A stretch of 64,000 nucleotides of DNA from Methanomassiliicoccaceae archaeon UBA370 (GCA_002505345.1 DAUY01000013.1:62001-126000); one strand, 5' to 3'; positions 19,292-27,837 are shown, numbered from the stretch's first letter. The notes: generated by a model not told the origin, from the letters alone. A program made the numbers and translations.

Positions 19292-19452
19292 GTCCCGAGG
19301 CAGGAACGCCCCGTCAGATGATATTTGCGGCCGTCGGGCTTCAGGGCCCTTCTCCGGACGCACCTTTTCGTTAGGAACCATTAAATTAAGGCAAGTTATG
19401 TTAATCTCAGAAGCGGGATACCCCTTGCATGGATTAACGTCCGTTTCCCGCT

Positions 19453-20223
19453 TTAAAATCCCTTATATCCCTCGGGGTCGATCCTGAGGGATATCCCCTT
19501 TTGAACCGCCCGACTCTCGATCTCGTCCCATGCCCCGCGGAGCAGATCCAGTTCCTCGGGGGATGTCTGCACCAGGGCGCCGTCCCCGTAGCAGCGGAAC
19601 CTCACCTGCGCCACTCCGGCCGTATTCCTGATGAACGCTTCCCATTCTTCGACATCCCTGAGCACGGCGTCTGTGATGACAGTGCCGCAGGGTATGCGGG
19701 TGGAGAGGCACGTGTCCTTTACGAGGCCTGCCGACCAATCCTTGCACCGTACGTGCTCGACTATCTCCTCCCTTCCGATTTTCAGCGTCTCAAGGGGCCT
19801 GAAGATGAAAAGTTCCACGGCCGCCCTGTGGCCCGGGCGGTTCTGGGAGAGGTCGTCGTAGTTGTCTCCGCATATGCAGTTTCCCGTTCCAAGTTCCACC
19901 GCTATCGTCCTGACGGCGGAATACACCGCCCTTTTGCAGTGATAGCAGCGGTCCGCCCCGTTAGCCTGCACGCCCGGCATGTCCTTCCATCCGACCTCTG
20001 CGACCATGAAGGGTATGCCGATCGCGTTCGCGATCCTCTCCGCCTCGGACCTCTGCCTCCTGCTGACCATGGGCATGTCCACGAACACGGCGGTGATGTC
20101 ATCTATCGACCTTACGCATGCCTCGGCCAGATACGAGCTGTCGAACCCGCCGGAGAACGCCAGCACAGCAGAGTCCATATTTCCCAGGAATTCGCAAACT
20201 TCGTCGAACCCGTTCATTTGCAT
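19453..20223 (-). CDS. larE: ATP-dependent sacrificial sulfur transferase LarE
   Basis: 256 residues with a PP-loop (SGGFDS at residues 24-29), an RCYHCK motif, CGDNYDDLSQNRPG and TCLSTRIPCG. LarE supplies sulfur to the nickel-pincer nucleotide precursor of lactate racemase and other LarA-type enzymes. The Cys in CLSTRIP is in the region of the sacrificial cysteine of known LarE proteins; this assignment is inferred. The ATG at 20223 has GGAG 7 bases ahead. It is divergent from larB with a 49-bp gap, supporting a joint role. Confidence 0.88.
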   Translation of the reverse strand: MQMNGFDEVCEFLGNMDSAVLAFSGGFDSSYLAEACVRSIDDITAVFVDMPMVSRRQRSEAERIANAIGIPFMVAEVGWKDMPGVQANGADRCYHCKRAVYSAVRTIAVELGTGNCICGDNYDDLSQNRPGHRAAVELFIFRPLETLKIGREEIVEHVRCKDWSAGLVKDTCLSTRIPCGTVITDAVLRDVEEWEAFIRNTAGVAQVRFRCYGDGALVQTSPEELDLLRGAWDEIESRAVQKGISLRIDPEGYKGF

Positions 20224-20272
20224 TAACAATCTCCGCGAATGTCTTTAACCCTTCGCACATATACAAGCGCAT

Positions 20273-21019
20273 ATGGACATCAGAGAGGTGTTGGAATCCT
20301 ACAAGGCGGGCAGGATCTGCGCCGCGGAGGCGGAAAGGTCGCTCCGCGCCGACTACATCGAGTCGATAGGTAACGATGTCAACATGGACCTGGGAAGAGA
20401 GGTCAGGAAGGGGACACCGGAGGTCGTCTACGCCAGGGCGAAGGCCCCGGAGACCGTGGAGAGGATCCTGCGCAGTTCCAACGGGAGGCTTCTGGTGTCA
20501 GGTGCGGCCGAGGAGCACTTCCGCGCGGCCGAGGGCATCGAAGGTGCGGAGTTCCACAGGGAGTGCAGTTGCATTGTATTCGGCGGATTCCCCGAGGAAA
20601 GATACGGTCCGGTGGCCGTTGTCACGGCAGGCACATCCGACATCAAGGTCGCCAAGGAGGCGGTCCTCATGGCCCGCATGATGGGCTGTTCCTGCCTGGA
20701 GTACTATGACATCGGGGTCTCGGGCATACACCGCCTCATATCCCCCATGAAAGAGATCATATCGAAGGACGCCGCGGCCGTGGTCGCGGTCGCTGGAATG
20801 GAAGGGGCGTTGCCTACACTGGTGTCGTCCCTTTCGCCCGTTCCGGTCATAGGTGTGCCGACATCTACCGGATACGGCATCGGAGGTGACGGGCTGGCCG
20901 CCCTCATGGGCATGTTGCAGTCCTGCTCTCCGGGCCTCAGCGTGGTTAACATCGACAACGGTATCGGGGCAGGCGCGATGGCGGCCATGATAGCCAGGGG
21001 CAGGGTCTCCGAGAGATGA
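20273..21019 (+). CDS. larB: Nickel pincer cofactor carboxylase LarB
   Basis: 248 residues. It carboxylates and hydrolyses nicotinic acid adenine dinucleotide as the first step of the nickel-pincer cofactor pathway. The C-terminal half is PurE-like (PVAVVTAGTSDIKVAKEAV, YYDIGVSGIHRL, VVAVAGMEGALPTLV, PVIGVPTSTGYGIGGDGLAAL and NIDNGIGAGAMAAMIAR). It is divergent from larE and overlaps the next gene by 4 nt. larC and larA are not in the window. Confidence 0.92.
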   Translation: MDIREVLESYKAGRICAAEAERSLRADYIESIGNDVNMDLGREVRKGTPEVVYARAKAPETVERILRSSNGRLLVSGAAEEHFRAAEGIEGAEFHRECSCIVFGGFPEERYGPVAVVTAGTSDIKVAKEAVLMARMMGCSCLEYYDIGVSGIHRLISPMKEIISKDAAAVVAVAGMEGALPTLVSSLSPVPVIGVPTSTGYGIGGDGLAALMGMLQSCSPGLSVVNIDNGIGAGAMAAMIARGRVSER

Positions 21020-22290
21020 GCGGACAGACATTCTTCGATTCGATGGCAGAGATGAACAACACCGAGATCAAATCCGGTCTGTGCTCGATCTGCAAAGGCT
21101 CGCATAGGCTTTGCGGGAAGGACAGATGCCCGCTGATGATAAAGTTCTACTCGCAGCAGAAGACACTGCCCATGATAGACGCCAAGGACCTGGCCGGGAG
21201 CAGCCCTCCCGCCGTGTTCGTAGGCAGGTTCGGATACCCCAAAGTGGACGTGGGCCCTTTGATCCCTCCGGAGTTCGGAGACACGTCCATCATGGACACG
21301 CCGGAGCGCTGGGTGGGGAAGAGCATAGACGAGATCGTCGATTTCAGGTTCAAACTGGTCCGCGGAAAGATCAGGATAGACGCATACGACTTCAAAAAGT
21401 CGGGCAGAGTGGTAGACGACATACAGGAGATAGCCCTGACAGAACGCCCGCTCGACATCGAGGCCGAGTTCTCCCATAAGCCGAAGGGACGTGTCGTCAT
21501 GGACGACGAGGTTCAGCCCTTCGGGCCCTCGGCACGTATGACCTCCATGAGGAAGGGCAACGGCAGGTTCGAAAGGAACCTCGAACGCAGCTTCTACGAC
21601 ACAGACATGAAGGCGGTGGACGCCGTGATATCCTCCTACCGCAACGGGACGCTTATTTCCGAGATAGAGAAGGCGTTCTCCGTCGGGACGATGGGGGTGG
21701 AGAAGCGGCGCAGGTTCGTTCCAACGAGATGGAGCATCACGGCTGTCGACGATATAATAGGCAAAGACCTGCTGACCACCACCAAGTTCTACAACACCAT
21801 CGACGACTACCGCATATACCAGTGGGAGCAGCTGGACAACCGCTGGTGCATACTGATGATGCCCTGCACATGGAGGTACGAGCTCATAGAGGCGTGGTAT
21901 CCGAACACCACGTGGAACCCTACCGGACGCACGATCGACATAATCAGCGACTGCGAGTTCTTCGACGGCAGGAAGGAATATGCCCACATCGGAGGATGCT
22001 ACTACGCCGCGAGGATGGCCGTCAACGAGCTTCTCACAAGCGAAAGGCGCACGGCGGGCGTCGTGATCTTCCGCGAGGCGCACCCGGGATACGTCATGCC
22101 GGTAGGCGTGTGGAACGTCAGGGAGAACGTCAGGGAGGCCCTTCGGACCAAACCCTACAGCTACGACACCCTTGACAAGGCGATGGACCACGTGGACAGG
22201 GTGATGGACATCCCTAAGAGCACATGGGTCAGCAATTCCGGGGTCCTGAAGGACTGGTACACGCAGAGGAGGATCGAGGACTATTACTGA
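21016..22290 (+). CDS. Nre-family DNA repair protein
   Basis: 424-residue archaeal Nre protein, linked in other archaea to repair of DNA damage together with PCNA. The N-terminal zinc-finger-like cysteines are CSICKGSHRLCGKDRCP; the body includes AVFVGRFGYPKVDVGPL, PFGPSARM, FVPTRWSITAVDD, WYPNTTWNP and FREAHPGY. The last eight residues QRRIEDYY fit a PCNA-interacting motif (QxxIxxYY). ATG overlaps larB (ATGA). Confidence 0.9.
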   Translation: MSGQTFFDSMAEMNNTEIKSGLCSICKGSHRLCGKDRCPLMIKFYSQQKTLPMIDAKDLAGSSPPAVFVGRFGYPKVDVGPLIPPEFGDTSIMDTPERWVGKSIDEIVDFRFKLVRGKIRIDAYDFKKSGRVVDDIQEIALTERPLDIEAEFSHKPKGRVVMDDEVQPFGPSARMTSMRKGNGRFERNLERSFYDTDMKAVDAVISSYRNGTLISEIEKAFSVGTMGVEKRRRFVPTRWSITAVDDIIGKDLLTTTKFYNTIDDYRIYQWEQLDNRWCILMMPCTWRYELIEAWYPNTTWNPTGRTIDIISDCEFFDGRKEYAHIGGCYYAARMAVNELLTSERRTAGVVIFREAHPGYVMPVGVWNVRENVREALRTKPYSYDTLDKAMDHVDRVMDIPKSTWVSNSGVLKDWYTQRRIEDYY

Positions 22291-22339
22291 CCTTCTCGAC
22301 TTCACGCCTTCTGACGAGTGGGACGGGGTTTTCGAGACC

Positions 22340-23059
22340 GTGAAATGCAAACGGGCCCTCTCGCCGTCCGGCCTGCCCGGCATCGACTACGCCCTGAATC
22401 CCTACGGTGGCTGCGAGCACGGTTGCGTTTACTGCTACGGGCCCGAGGTGACCCATACGGACTTCAGGGAATGGCGCATCGTGAGGGTAAGGAGCAACAT
22501 AGCGGAGAGGCTTGCCAAAGAGGTGCCGAACATAGAGGGCACGGTCGGCATAGGAACGGTCACCGACCCTTACCAGTACGCCGAAAAGAGATTCATGCTC
22601 ACATCCCAATGCCTGGAAGTGCTCAGGTCCGCCGGGCTCAGAATACACGTACACACGAAGTCCGATCTCATACTCCGCGATCTCGACATCATCTCCAGGA
22701 TGAAGGGCGAGGTCGGTATCACCATAACCACCCTTGACGAGAAGGTCTCCCACATAACGGAGCCGGGCGCCCCGCTTCCAAAAAGGAGGCTGGAAGCACT
22801 TAAGGAACTGACCTGCGCCGGCGTGGACACCTATGCCCTGGTCGGGCCCGTGCTCATGTATCTCGAAGGCAAAGAGGTCGAATTCGTCGAAGCGGTAGCA
22901 TCCACGGGAGTCAGGCGCATGTGCGTAGACCGTCTTAACCTGCGGCCGCTGCTCTCTCAGAGGCTGGAACGCATGGGAGTGAGGGGTTCGACCTCGGCAC
23001 TGGAGAAGATACGGCATATCGCCGGGGACCGCGGCATAGAGGTCACCGACGTATTTTGA
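22340..23059 (+). CDS. SplB-like radical SAM protein
   Basis: 239 residues from the GTG at 22340. The radical SAM cluster motif is CEHGCVYC (CxxxCxxC), preceded by YALNPYGG and followed by GIGTVTDPYQYAE and ITITTLDEKVSHITEPGAP, as in the spore photoproduct lyase-like/Rv2578c group. The reading frame stays open upstream to 22250, giving ITDLLDFTPSDEWDGVFETV, and AGGAGG at 22267-22272 precedes an ATT at 22283. The true start may therefore be that rare codon. Substrate unknown. It overlaps the convergent membrane protein gene by 17 nt. Confidence 0.8.
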   Translation: MKCKRALSPSGLPGIDYALNPYGGCEHGCVYCYGPEVTHTDFREWRIVRVRSNIAERLAKEVPNIEGTVGIGTVTDPYQYAEKRFMLTSQCLEVLRSAGLRIHVHTKSDLILRDLDIISRMKGEVGITITTLDEKVSHITEPGAPLPKRRLEALKELTCAGVDTYALVGPVLMYLEGKEVEFVEAVASTGVRRMCVDRLNLRPLLSQRLERMGVRGSTSALEKIRHIAGDRGIEVTDVF

Positions 23060-23450
23060 ATGTAAGCATGTCCCTGACCGACAGGGAGTAGGAGAATACC
23101 AACAGGGAGACCGCGAGCAGAGCGGACAGGAACGCGAGGAACGTTCCGTTCATGGAACCGTAGACGGTCAGCCTGATATACAGGAAGTAGAAGACCAGGT
23201 AGAGTATTATCGCCGCGGTAAGATGCGATACCCTCACCTGCACCTCTCCACCGCGGTTCCTGTACCCTATGAAGACGATGCCGCCGCCTACCAGAAAGCT
23301 GATGAGGAGGGCGACGTAGGTCAAGGGCGGGAAAGGCCATTTGCCTGCGAAGAATGCGAGATACAGAAGCGAAGCTCCCCAGAAACATATCCCCAGATAG
23401 ACCAGCCACATTCCTTCCATCGATTCGTAGTTGATCCTGAAGGCGCGCAT
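23043..23450 (-). CDS. Small multi-pass membrane protein
   Basis: 135 residues with four hydrophobic segments (beginning MWLVYLGICFWGASLLYLAFF, YVALLISFLVGGGIVFIGY, LTAAIILYLVFYFLYIRL and FLAFLSALLAVSLLVFSYSL). Family not recognised. The ATG at 23450 is chosen because a TATATAT box at 23473-23480 lies about 25 bases upstream, predicting a leaderless message. In-frame codons continue further upstream, so a longer form is possible. Confidence 0.55.
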   Translation of the reverse strand: MRAFRINYESMEGMWLVYLGICFWGASLLYLAFFAGKWPFPPLTYVALLISFLVGGGIVFIGYRNRGGEVQVRVSHLTAAIILYLVFYFLYIRLTVYGSMNGTFLAFLSALLAVSLLVFSYSLSVRDMLTFKIRR

Positions 23451-23526
23451 TCTGAAGATACTTTCTGTATGAATATATATCCTTATCCTTTGATAAAACG
23501 GATGGCGACCATCAAAAAATGCACTG

Positions 23527-23592
23527 GTTATAAAGGAATAGTTAATATAGAAGAACAAATTTACCGTAACCAAGACAAAGGAGGATAATCCA
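23527..23592 (+). promoter_or_regulatory. Thermosome promoter and strong ribosome site
   Basis: Two candidate TATA boxes (TTATAAAGG near 23528 and TTAATATAG near 23542) are followed by AAAGGAGGAT, the strongest Shine-Dalgarno in the window, seven bases before the ATG. The leader of 20-40 bases and strong site fit a highly expressed gene. Confidence 0.6.
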
Positions 23593-25218
23593 ATGTATGG
23601 TTCTGGAAATCAGCCTATAATCGTGCTCAGAGAAGGCACTGAAAGAAACAGGGACAAGGAAGCGCAATTCAACAACATAGCGGCCGCAAAAGCAGTGGCC
23701 GACGCCGTCAGGTCCACTCTCGGACCTAAAGGAATGGACAAAATGCTTGTCAACACCATCGGCGACGTGGTCATAACCAACGACGGAGTGACCATTCTGA
23801 AAGAGATCGACGTACAGCACCCCGCCGCCAAGATGGTCGTCGAGGTAGCCAAGACCCAGGACTCCGAGTGCGGAGACGGCACCACGACTTCGGTCGTAAT
23901 AGCCGGAGAGCTGCTCAAACAGTCCGAGGAGCTTATCAACTCCAACGTCCACTCGACGGTGATCACCAACGGATTCAGGCTCGCCGCCGAGAAAGCGGCC
24001 GAAATTCTGGACGAGATCGCAGTACCGGTCAACACCGACGAACTCCTCGAGAAGGTCGCATCCACGGCGCTCACCGGCAAAGCTGTCGGAGAGGAAGAGG
24101 CAAAACTCGCCAAAATCGTGGTCCAGGCCTGCAGGTCCGTCGAAGACGACGGAATGGTCGACACCGACGACATACACATTCAGAAAAAGATCGGCGAGAA
24201 CATCGGCAACACATGCATGATAAAGGGTATCGTGATCGACAAAGAGCGCGTCCACCCCCGCATGCCCAGGAAAGTAGAGAACGCGAAGATCGCGCTGTTC
24301 TCATGCGCCCTCGAGGTCAAGAAGACCGAGTTCGACGCACAGATACAGATCACCGACCCCACAAAGATGAACTCCTTCCTCGAGGAGGAGGAGAACAGCC
24401 TCAAGGCGATGGTCGACGCCATCAAGAAGTCCGGAGCCAACGTGGTCCTCTCCCAGAAGGGAATCGACGATCTGGCCCAGCACTACCTTGCCAAGGCGGG
24501 CATATTCGCATGCAGGAGGCTCAAGCAGAGCGACCTCGAGGCCATTGCCAAGGCGACCGCAGGAACAGTCGTCGGCAACACCGCAGAGATCAACAGCAGC
24601 GACCTGGGATCCGCCGGTGTCGTGGAGGAGAAGCTCATCGGAGAGGACGGAATGGTCTTCATCACCGGATGCAAGAACCCCAAGGCAGTGACCCTTTTCG
24701 CCCGCGGAGGCACCGAGCACGTCATCGAAGAGGTTGAAAGGGCCCTTACCGACGCCATCCGCGTCGTGGGAGTCGCCATCGAAGACGGAAAGGTCGTCGC
24801 CGGAGCAGGTGCCCCCGAGATAGAGGTAGGGATCAGACTGGCCTCTTACGCCTCCAGCATCGGAGGAAGGGAGCAGCTTGCGATCGAAAAGTTCTCGAAG
24901 GCCCTGGAGATAATCCCCTGGACGCTCGCCGAGAACGCAGGCATCGACCCCATAGACAGCATCATCAACCTGAAGAAGGCCCACAAGGAACACAAGAACG
25001 GTTCCGTCTACGGTATCGACCTCGACAGCGGAGAGGCCGTCGACATGCTGAAGAAGGACGTTGTAGAGCCCCTCAGGGTGAAGAAGCAGGCCATAAGCTC
25101 TGCTTACGAGGTCGCCAACATGATCCTCAGGATCGACGACGTCATCACCGCACGCAGGGCCCAGTCCCCCCCGCCGGGAGCCGGTGGAATGGGCGGCATG
25201 CCCCCCGGAATGATGTAA
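23593..25218 (+). CDS. Thermosome (group II chaperonin) subunit
   Basis: 541 residues. It folds proteins in an ATP-driven double ring in the cytoplasm. Landmarks: RSTLGPKGMDKMLV, DVVITNDGVTILKEIDVQHPAAKM, CGDGTTTSVVIAGELL, KIGENIGNTCMIKGIVIDKERVHP and VAGAGAPEIEVGIRLA, ending in the Gly-Met-rich tail GGMGGMPPGMM. Codon use is strongly biased to C-ending codons, typical of high expression. Followed by a perfect hairpin terminator. Confidence 0.97.
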   Translation: MYGSGNQPIIVLREGTERNRDKEAQFNNIAAAKAVADAVRSTLGPKGMDKMLVNTIGDVVITNDGVTILKEIDVQHPAAKMVVEVAKTQDSECGDGTTTSVVIAGELLKQSEELINSNVHSTVITNGFRLAAEKAAEILDEIAVPVNTDELLEKVASTALTGKAVGEEEAKLAKIVVQACRSVEDDGMVDTDDIHIQKKIGENIGNTCMIKGIVIDKERVHPRMPRKVENAKIALFSCALEVKKTEFDAQIQITDPTKMNSFLEEEENSLKAMVDAIKKSGANVVLSQKGIDDLAQHYLAKAGIFACRRLKQSDLEAIAKATAGTVVGNTAEINSSDLGSAGVVEEKLIGEDGMVFITGCKNPKAVTLFARGGTEHVIEEVERALTDAIRVVGVAIEDGKVVAGAGAPEIEVGIRLASYASSIGGREQLAIEKFSKALEIIPWTLAENAGIDPIDSIINLKKAHKEHKNGSVYGIDLDSGEAVDMLKKDVVEPLRVKKQAISSAYEVANMILRIDDVITARRAQSPPPGAGGMGGMPPGMM

Positions 25219-25227
25219 AACCATTAA

Positions 25228-25259
25228 CGAGGGGGCTCGTCCCCCTCGACACGATTTTT
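25228..25259 (+). terminator. Hairpin terminator after the thermosome gene
   Basis: Perfect 8-bp stem CGAGGGGG/CCCCCTCG with a five-base loop, followed after six bases by a T run (TTTTT). It resembles a bacterial intrinsic terminator. Confidence 0.7.
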
Positions 25260-25394
25260 CTTAAACAATTCTGCCCTTGAGGAATTCCGAGGGCTCGGAG
25301 CTGCACTTATAATCATAAGTCTGGCACTATGCCGGTTACGTATCTGTAGGCGGTCATGTAAAAAATTATGAATGGTATTTTCCTAGTCGCTCTG

Positions 25395-25424
25395 TCAGAC
25401 AATTGTCTGAAAAAATTAAATATC
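25395..25424 (+). promoter_or_regulatory. 16-bp palindrome abutting a TATA box before the recombinases
   Basis: TCAGACAATTGTCTGA (25395-25410) is a perfect inverted repeat. Directly after it come AAAAAATTAAATA, a TATA-like element, and the recombinase ATG 32 bases further. The position just upstream of the TATA box suggests an operator or a recombinase-binding site. Confidence 0.55.
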
Positions 25425-25455
25425 CGTCGGACCATTATGAACACGATGGGATCAA

Positions 25456-26226
25456 ATGCGGGCCGCGCTTTACACGAGGGTGTCGACTGAAGATCAGGCC
25501 AGAGAAGGTTACTCCCTCGACGCACAGATGAAGCGTCTGGAGGCCTACTGCCAGGTCAGAGGATGGGACATCGGGGGCAAGTACAGGGACGAGGGGTTCT
25601 CAGGAAGGGACACTGACCGTCCGGAATACCGCAGGATGTTTTCAGAATCTGAGTCCTGGGACATCCTTCTCGTGCTGAAGATGGACCGTATCCACAGGAA
25701 CAGCGTGAACTTCACGCTGATGATGGACGAGCTGAGGAAGCACGGCAAAGAATTCAACTCGATGCAGGAGAAGTTCGACACTACCACCGCAATGGGCCGT
25801 TTCGTAATGGACATCATGCAACGCATCGCCCAGCTCGAAAGCGAGCAGATCGGAGAGAGGGTCAAGGTCGGGATGATGCAGAAGGCCCAGTTCGGAACCG
25901 GCCCCATGGGGTCCGGCCACCCTTACGGATACGTTTATTCCAGAGGCATCCTCGAAGTGGTGGAGGACGAGGCATACACCGTGAAGGCGATATACCGCCT
26001 ATACAACGAAGGCTCTTCGATGGAGGATATCGCGGACTCCCTCAACCGTGCCAGGATCCCCGCCAAGAAAGGAGGCGCCTGGAACAGGCAGTCGATATGC
26101 AACATCCTCCACAACCCCATCTACTTAGGATATATCGAATGGGACGGGATCGTCAGGGAAGGCGGTCACATGGCGATAATCGACAAAGAAGCCTATGAGG
26201 CAGTGAACGGGCCTTTCAATGGATGA
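25456..26226 (+). CDS. Serine recombinase, first of an overlapping pair
   Basis: 256 residues. The N-terminal resolvase domain has YTRVSTEDQ with the nucleophile Ser at residue 10, and the catalytic motif MDRIHRNSVNF. A shortened recombinase domain follows (GHPYGYVYS..., AIYRLYNEGSSMEDIADSLN and NILHNPIYLGYIEWDG). The zinc ribbon and coiled coil of full-length large serine recombinases are missing, yet it is longer than small invertases. It overlaps the next recombinase by 8 nt. Confidence 0.9.
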   Translation: MRAALYTRVSTEDQAREGYSLDAQMKRLEAYCQVRGWDIGGKYRDEGFSGRDTDRPEYRRMFSESESWDILLVLKMDRIHRNSVNFTLMMDELRKHGKEFNSMQEKFDTTTAMGRFVMDIMQRIAQLESEQIGERVKVGMMQKAQFGTGPMGSGHPYGYVYSRGILEVVEDEAYTVKAIYRLYNEGSSMEDIADSLNRARIPAKKGGAWNRQSICNILHNPIYLGYIEWDGIVREGGHMAIIDKEAYEAVNGPFNG

Positions 26227-27085
26227 AGACAAGAACTACCGGGCCGCGATATACGTTCGCGTTTCTACAGACGAGCAGGCACAGGACGGATACTCTCTGA
26301 ATGCGCAGAAGGAGATGCTGACCAACTACTGCATTTCCCAGGGCTGGGACATTGCGAAGTTCTACGAGGACGACGGATATTCCGGAAGGACCGTGAAACG
26401 TCCCGCTTATGCGAAGATGATCGAAGAGTCGGACCTCTGGGACGTAATGCTCGTTGTAAAGATGGACCGTATCCACAGGAACAGCCGCAACTTCATGGAG
26501 ATGATGGAGGACATCAGCTCCAAGGGCAAGATGTTCGTCTCTTCGACGGAGGCATTGGACACCACGAACGCACTAGGGAGGTTCGTGGTGGACATGATAC
26601 AGCGTATCGCGCAGCTGGAAAGCGAGCAGATCGGCGAGCGCACATACTTCGGCATGCGCGAGAAGGCCGAGAATCTGGAAAACGATGCGTCGGAAAAGAA
26701 GACGATGGGGTTCAATCCTCCCTTCGGCTACCGCATAAACAACGGGGCCCTCGAAGCCGTGAGCGACGAGCTGGACGTGGCAGAGAACATATTTTTCCAG
26801 TATTATGACGGAAGAACGATCGACGAGATATGCAGCAATCTCAACGAAGAAGAGACCCTGACAAGAAAAGGCAACATCTGGAACAAGTTCAACCTGAGCA
26901 ACATCCTCCACAACCCGGTCTATGCGGGATACATGAGGTGGGAGGACATCCTGATACGCCACGAAGCCCACACGGCCGTATCGCCGGAGCTTTTCAACAG
27001 GGTGCAGGAGATCATGGCGTCAAAAGTGAAGGACCCCTCGAAGAGGAACGTCCTTTTGGTGCCGGTGATCGGCGAGCAGAATTAA
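26219..27085 (+). CDS. Serine recombinase, second of an overlapping pair
   Basis: 288 residues, clearly paralogous to the preceding gene: nucleophile Ser at residue 16 in YVRVSTDEQ, shared motifs MDRIHRNSRNF and RIAQLESEQIGER, and a C-terminal recombinase domain (NPPFGYRINNG, NILHNPVYAGYMRWED) ending about residue 270. It also lacks a zinc ribbon and coiled coil. The 8-nt overlap suggests the two proteins are made in equal amounts and may act as a heterodimer. No prophage genes are adjacent. Confidence 0.9.
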   Translation: MDEDKNYRAAIYVRVSTDEQAQDGYSLNAQKEMLTNYCISQGWDIAKFYEDDGYSGRTVKRPAYAKMIEESDLWDVMLVVKMDRIHRNSRNFMEMMEDISSKGKMFVSSTEALDTTNALGRFVVDMIQRIAQLESEQIGERTYFGMREKAENLENDASEKKTMGFNPPFGYRINNGALEAVSDELDVAENIFFQYYDGRTIDEICSNLNEEETLTRKGNIWNKFNLSNILHNPVYAGYMRWEDILIRHEAHTAVSPELFNRVQEIMASKVKDPSKRNVLLVPVIGEQN

Positions 27086-27217
27086 TGTAAAAAAGTCGAG
27101 CGCAGAGGCCGGGCGCAGGGGCGGTTCGAGGGATGGGAAAGCCGCCTTAATACGGGGGTCGCGGACTTGGTTATTTGATATGCTGGATATCATTTCATAT
27201 TTGATATTTAATAATAA

Positions 27218-27237
27218 AGGAAACCTTTAATATAGGC
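27218..27237 (+). promoter_or_regulatory. TATA region of the first AceTr-like gene
   Basis: AAAGGAAACCTTTAATATA combines a short inverted repeat (AAAGG/CCTTT) with a TATA box about 50 bases before the ATG at 27282, which itself has CTGGAGGA as ribosome site. Just upstream, TATTTGATAT occurs twice within 40 bases. Confidence 0.4.
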
Positions 27238-27281
27238 AAGTAAGATTCATAAACGGGACTAACGTCCTGGAGGAAAAACAA

Positions 27282-27806
27282 ATGACAGAGAAATGCATAG
27301 ACACGACGGCCATGGGGCTGTTCTTCGTAGCGTTGGTATCGCTACCAATCGCGATGATATGCTTCGTGCAGTACGCGGACAGCTCATACGGGCTCGCAGC
27401 AGAGCAGCTCGGAAAATTCGTAATGATATGTGCCGGGTTCATACTGCTCGCAGCCATCGGCGCATACAGGGCCGGGTCCAACTTCGGCGCCACAGTGTTC
27501 GCCTTGGTCGCAGCGGGTGTATTCTACGCTGGATGGGCCGGTGGGGACATCTATACCAACGTTTCGCTCGGAGTTCTGTACCTGGTAGCGTTCCTTTGGT
27601 CTTACCTGGCCAAGAACCCGCCCGTACTGACGACGATCCTGATCACCACAGCGCTGATATTCATATTCGGCGGAGTCGCGGTTGCCGAGGGCACCGACAT
27701 CTGGGTGCTCCTGAAGGGAATAGCAGCCGTCGCGAACTTCATACTGACCCTCTACCTCGCATTCTTCCTCGTGAAGGCAGAGTGCGACGGCAAGTGTGCG
27801 GAGTAA
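27282..27806 (+). CDS. Six-helix membrane protein, AceTr (GPR1/FUN34/YaaH)-like
   Basis: 174 residues with six hydrophobic helices. The layout TTAMGLFFVALVSLP ... LGKFVMICAGFILLAAIGAYRAGSNFGATVFALVAAG resembles the acetate uptake transporter family, which uses an N-terminal GL motif and a conserved FG...F helix, but the diagnostic NPAPLGL start is not conserved. It is a paralogue of the protein at 28805 (shared DTTA.GL.FIAL start and GDxYTNISL). Acetate uptake would suit a methanogen needing a carbon source; this is inferred. Confidence 0.6.
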   Translation: MTEKCIDTTAMGLFFVALVSLPIAMICFVQYADSSYGLAAEQLGKFVMICAGFILLAAIGAYRAGSNFGATVFALVAAGVFYAGWAGGDIYTNVSLGVLYLVAFLWSYLAKNPPVLTTILITTALIFIFGGVAVAEGTDIWVLLKGIAAVANFILTLYLAFFLVKAECDGKCAE

Positions 27807-27819
27807 GCATAACACCAAC

Positions 27820-27837
27820 CCCCTCCTCCGGGAGGGG
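27820..27837 (+). terminator. Hairpin after the first AceTr-like gene
   Basis: 7-bp perfect stem CCCCTCC/GGAGGGG with a TCCG loop, 14 bases after the stop. No T run follows, so termination is tentative. Confidence 0.45.

Noticed and set aside
20704..22383. 559-residue reverse-strand frame over larB and the Nre gene
   Set aside because: Spans two well-supported genes on the other strand and resembles no family.
27096..27160. GGTTCGAG sequence resembling a tRNA T-loop and possible attachment site
   Set aside because: No matching acceptor, D or anticodon arms can be drawn, and the upstream part is recombinase coding sequence.
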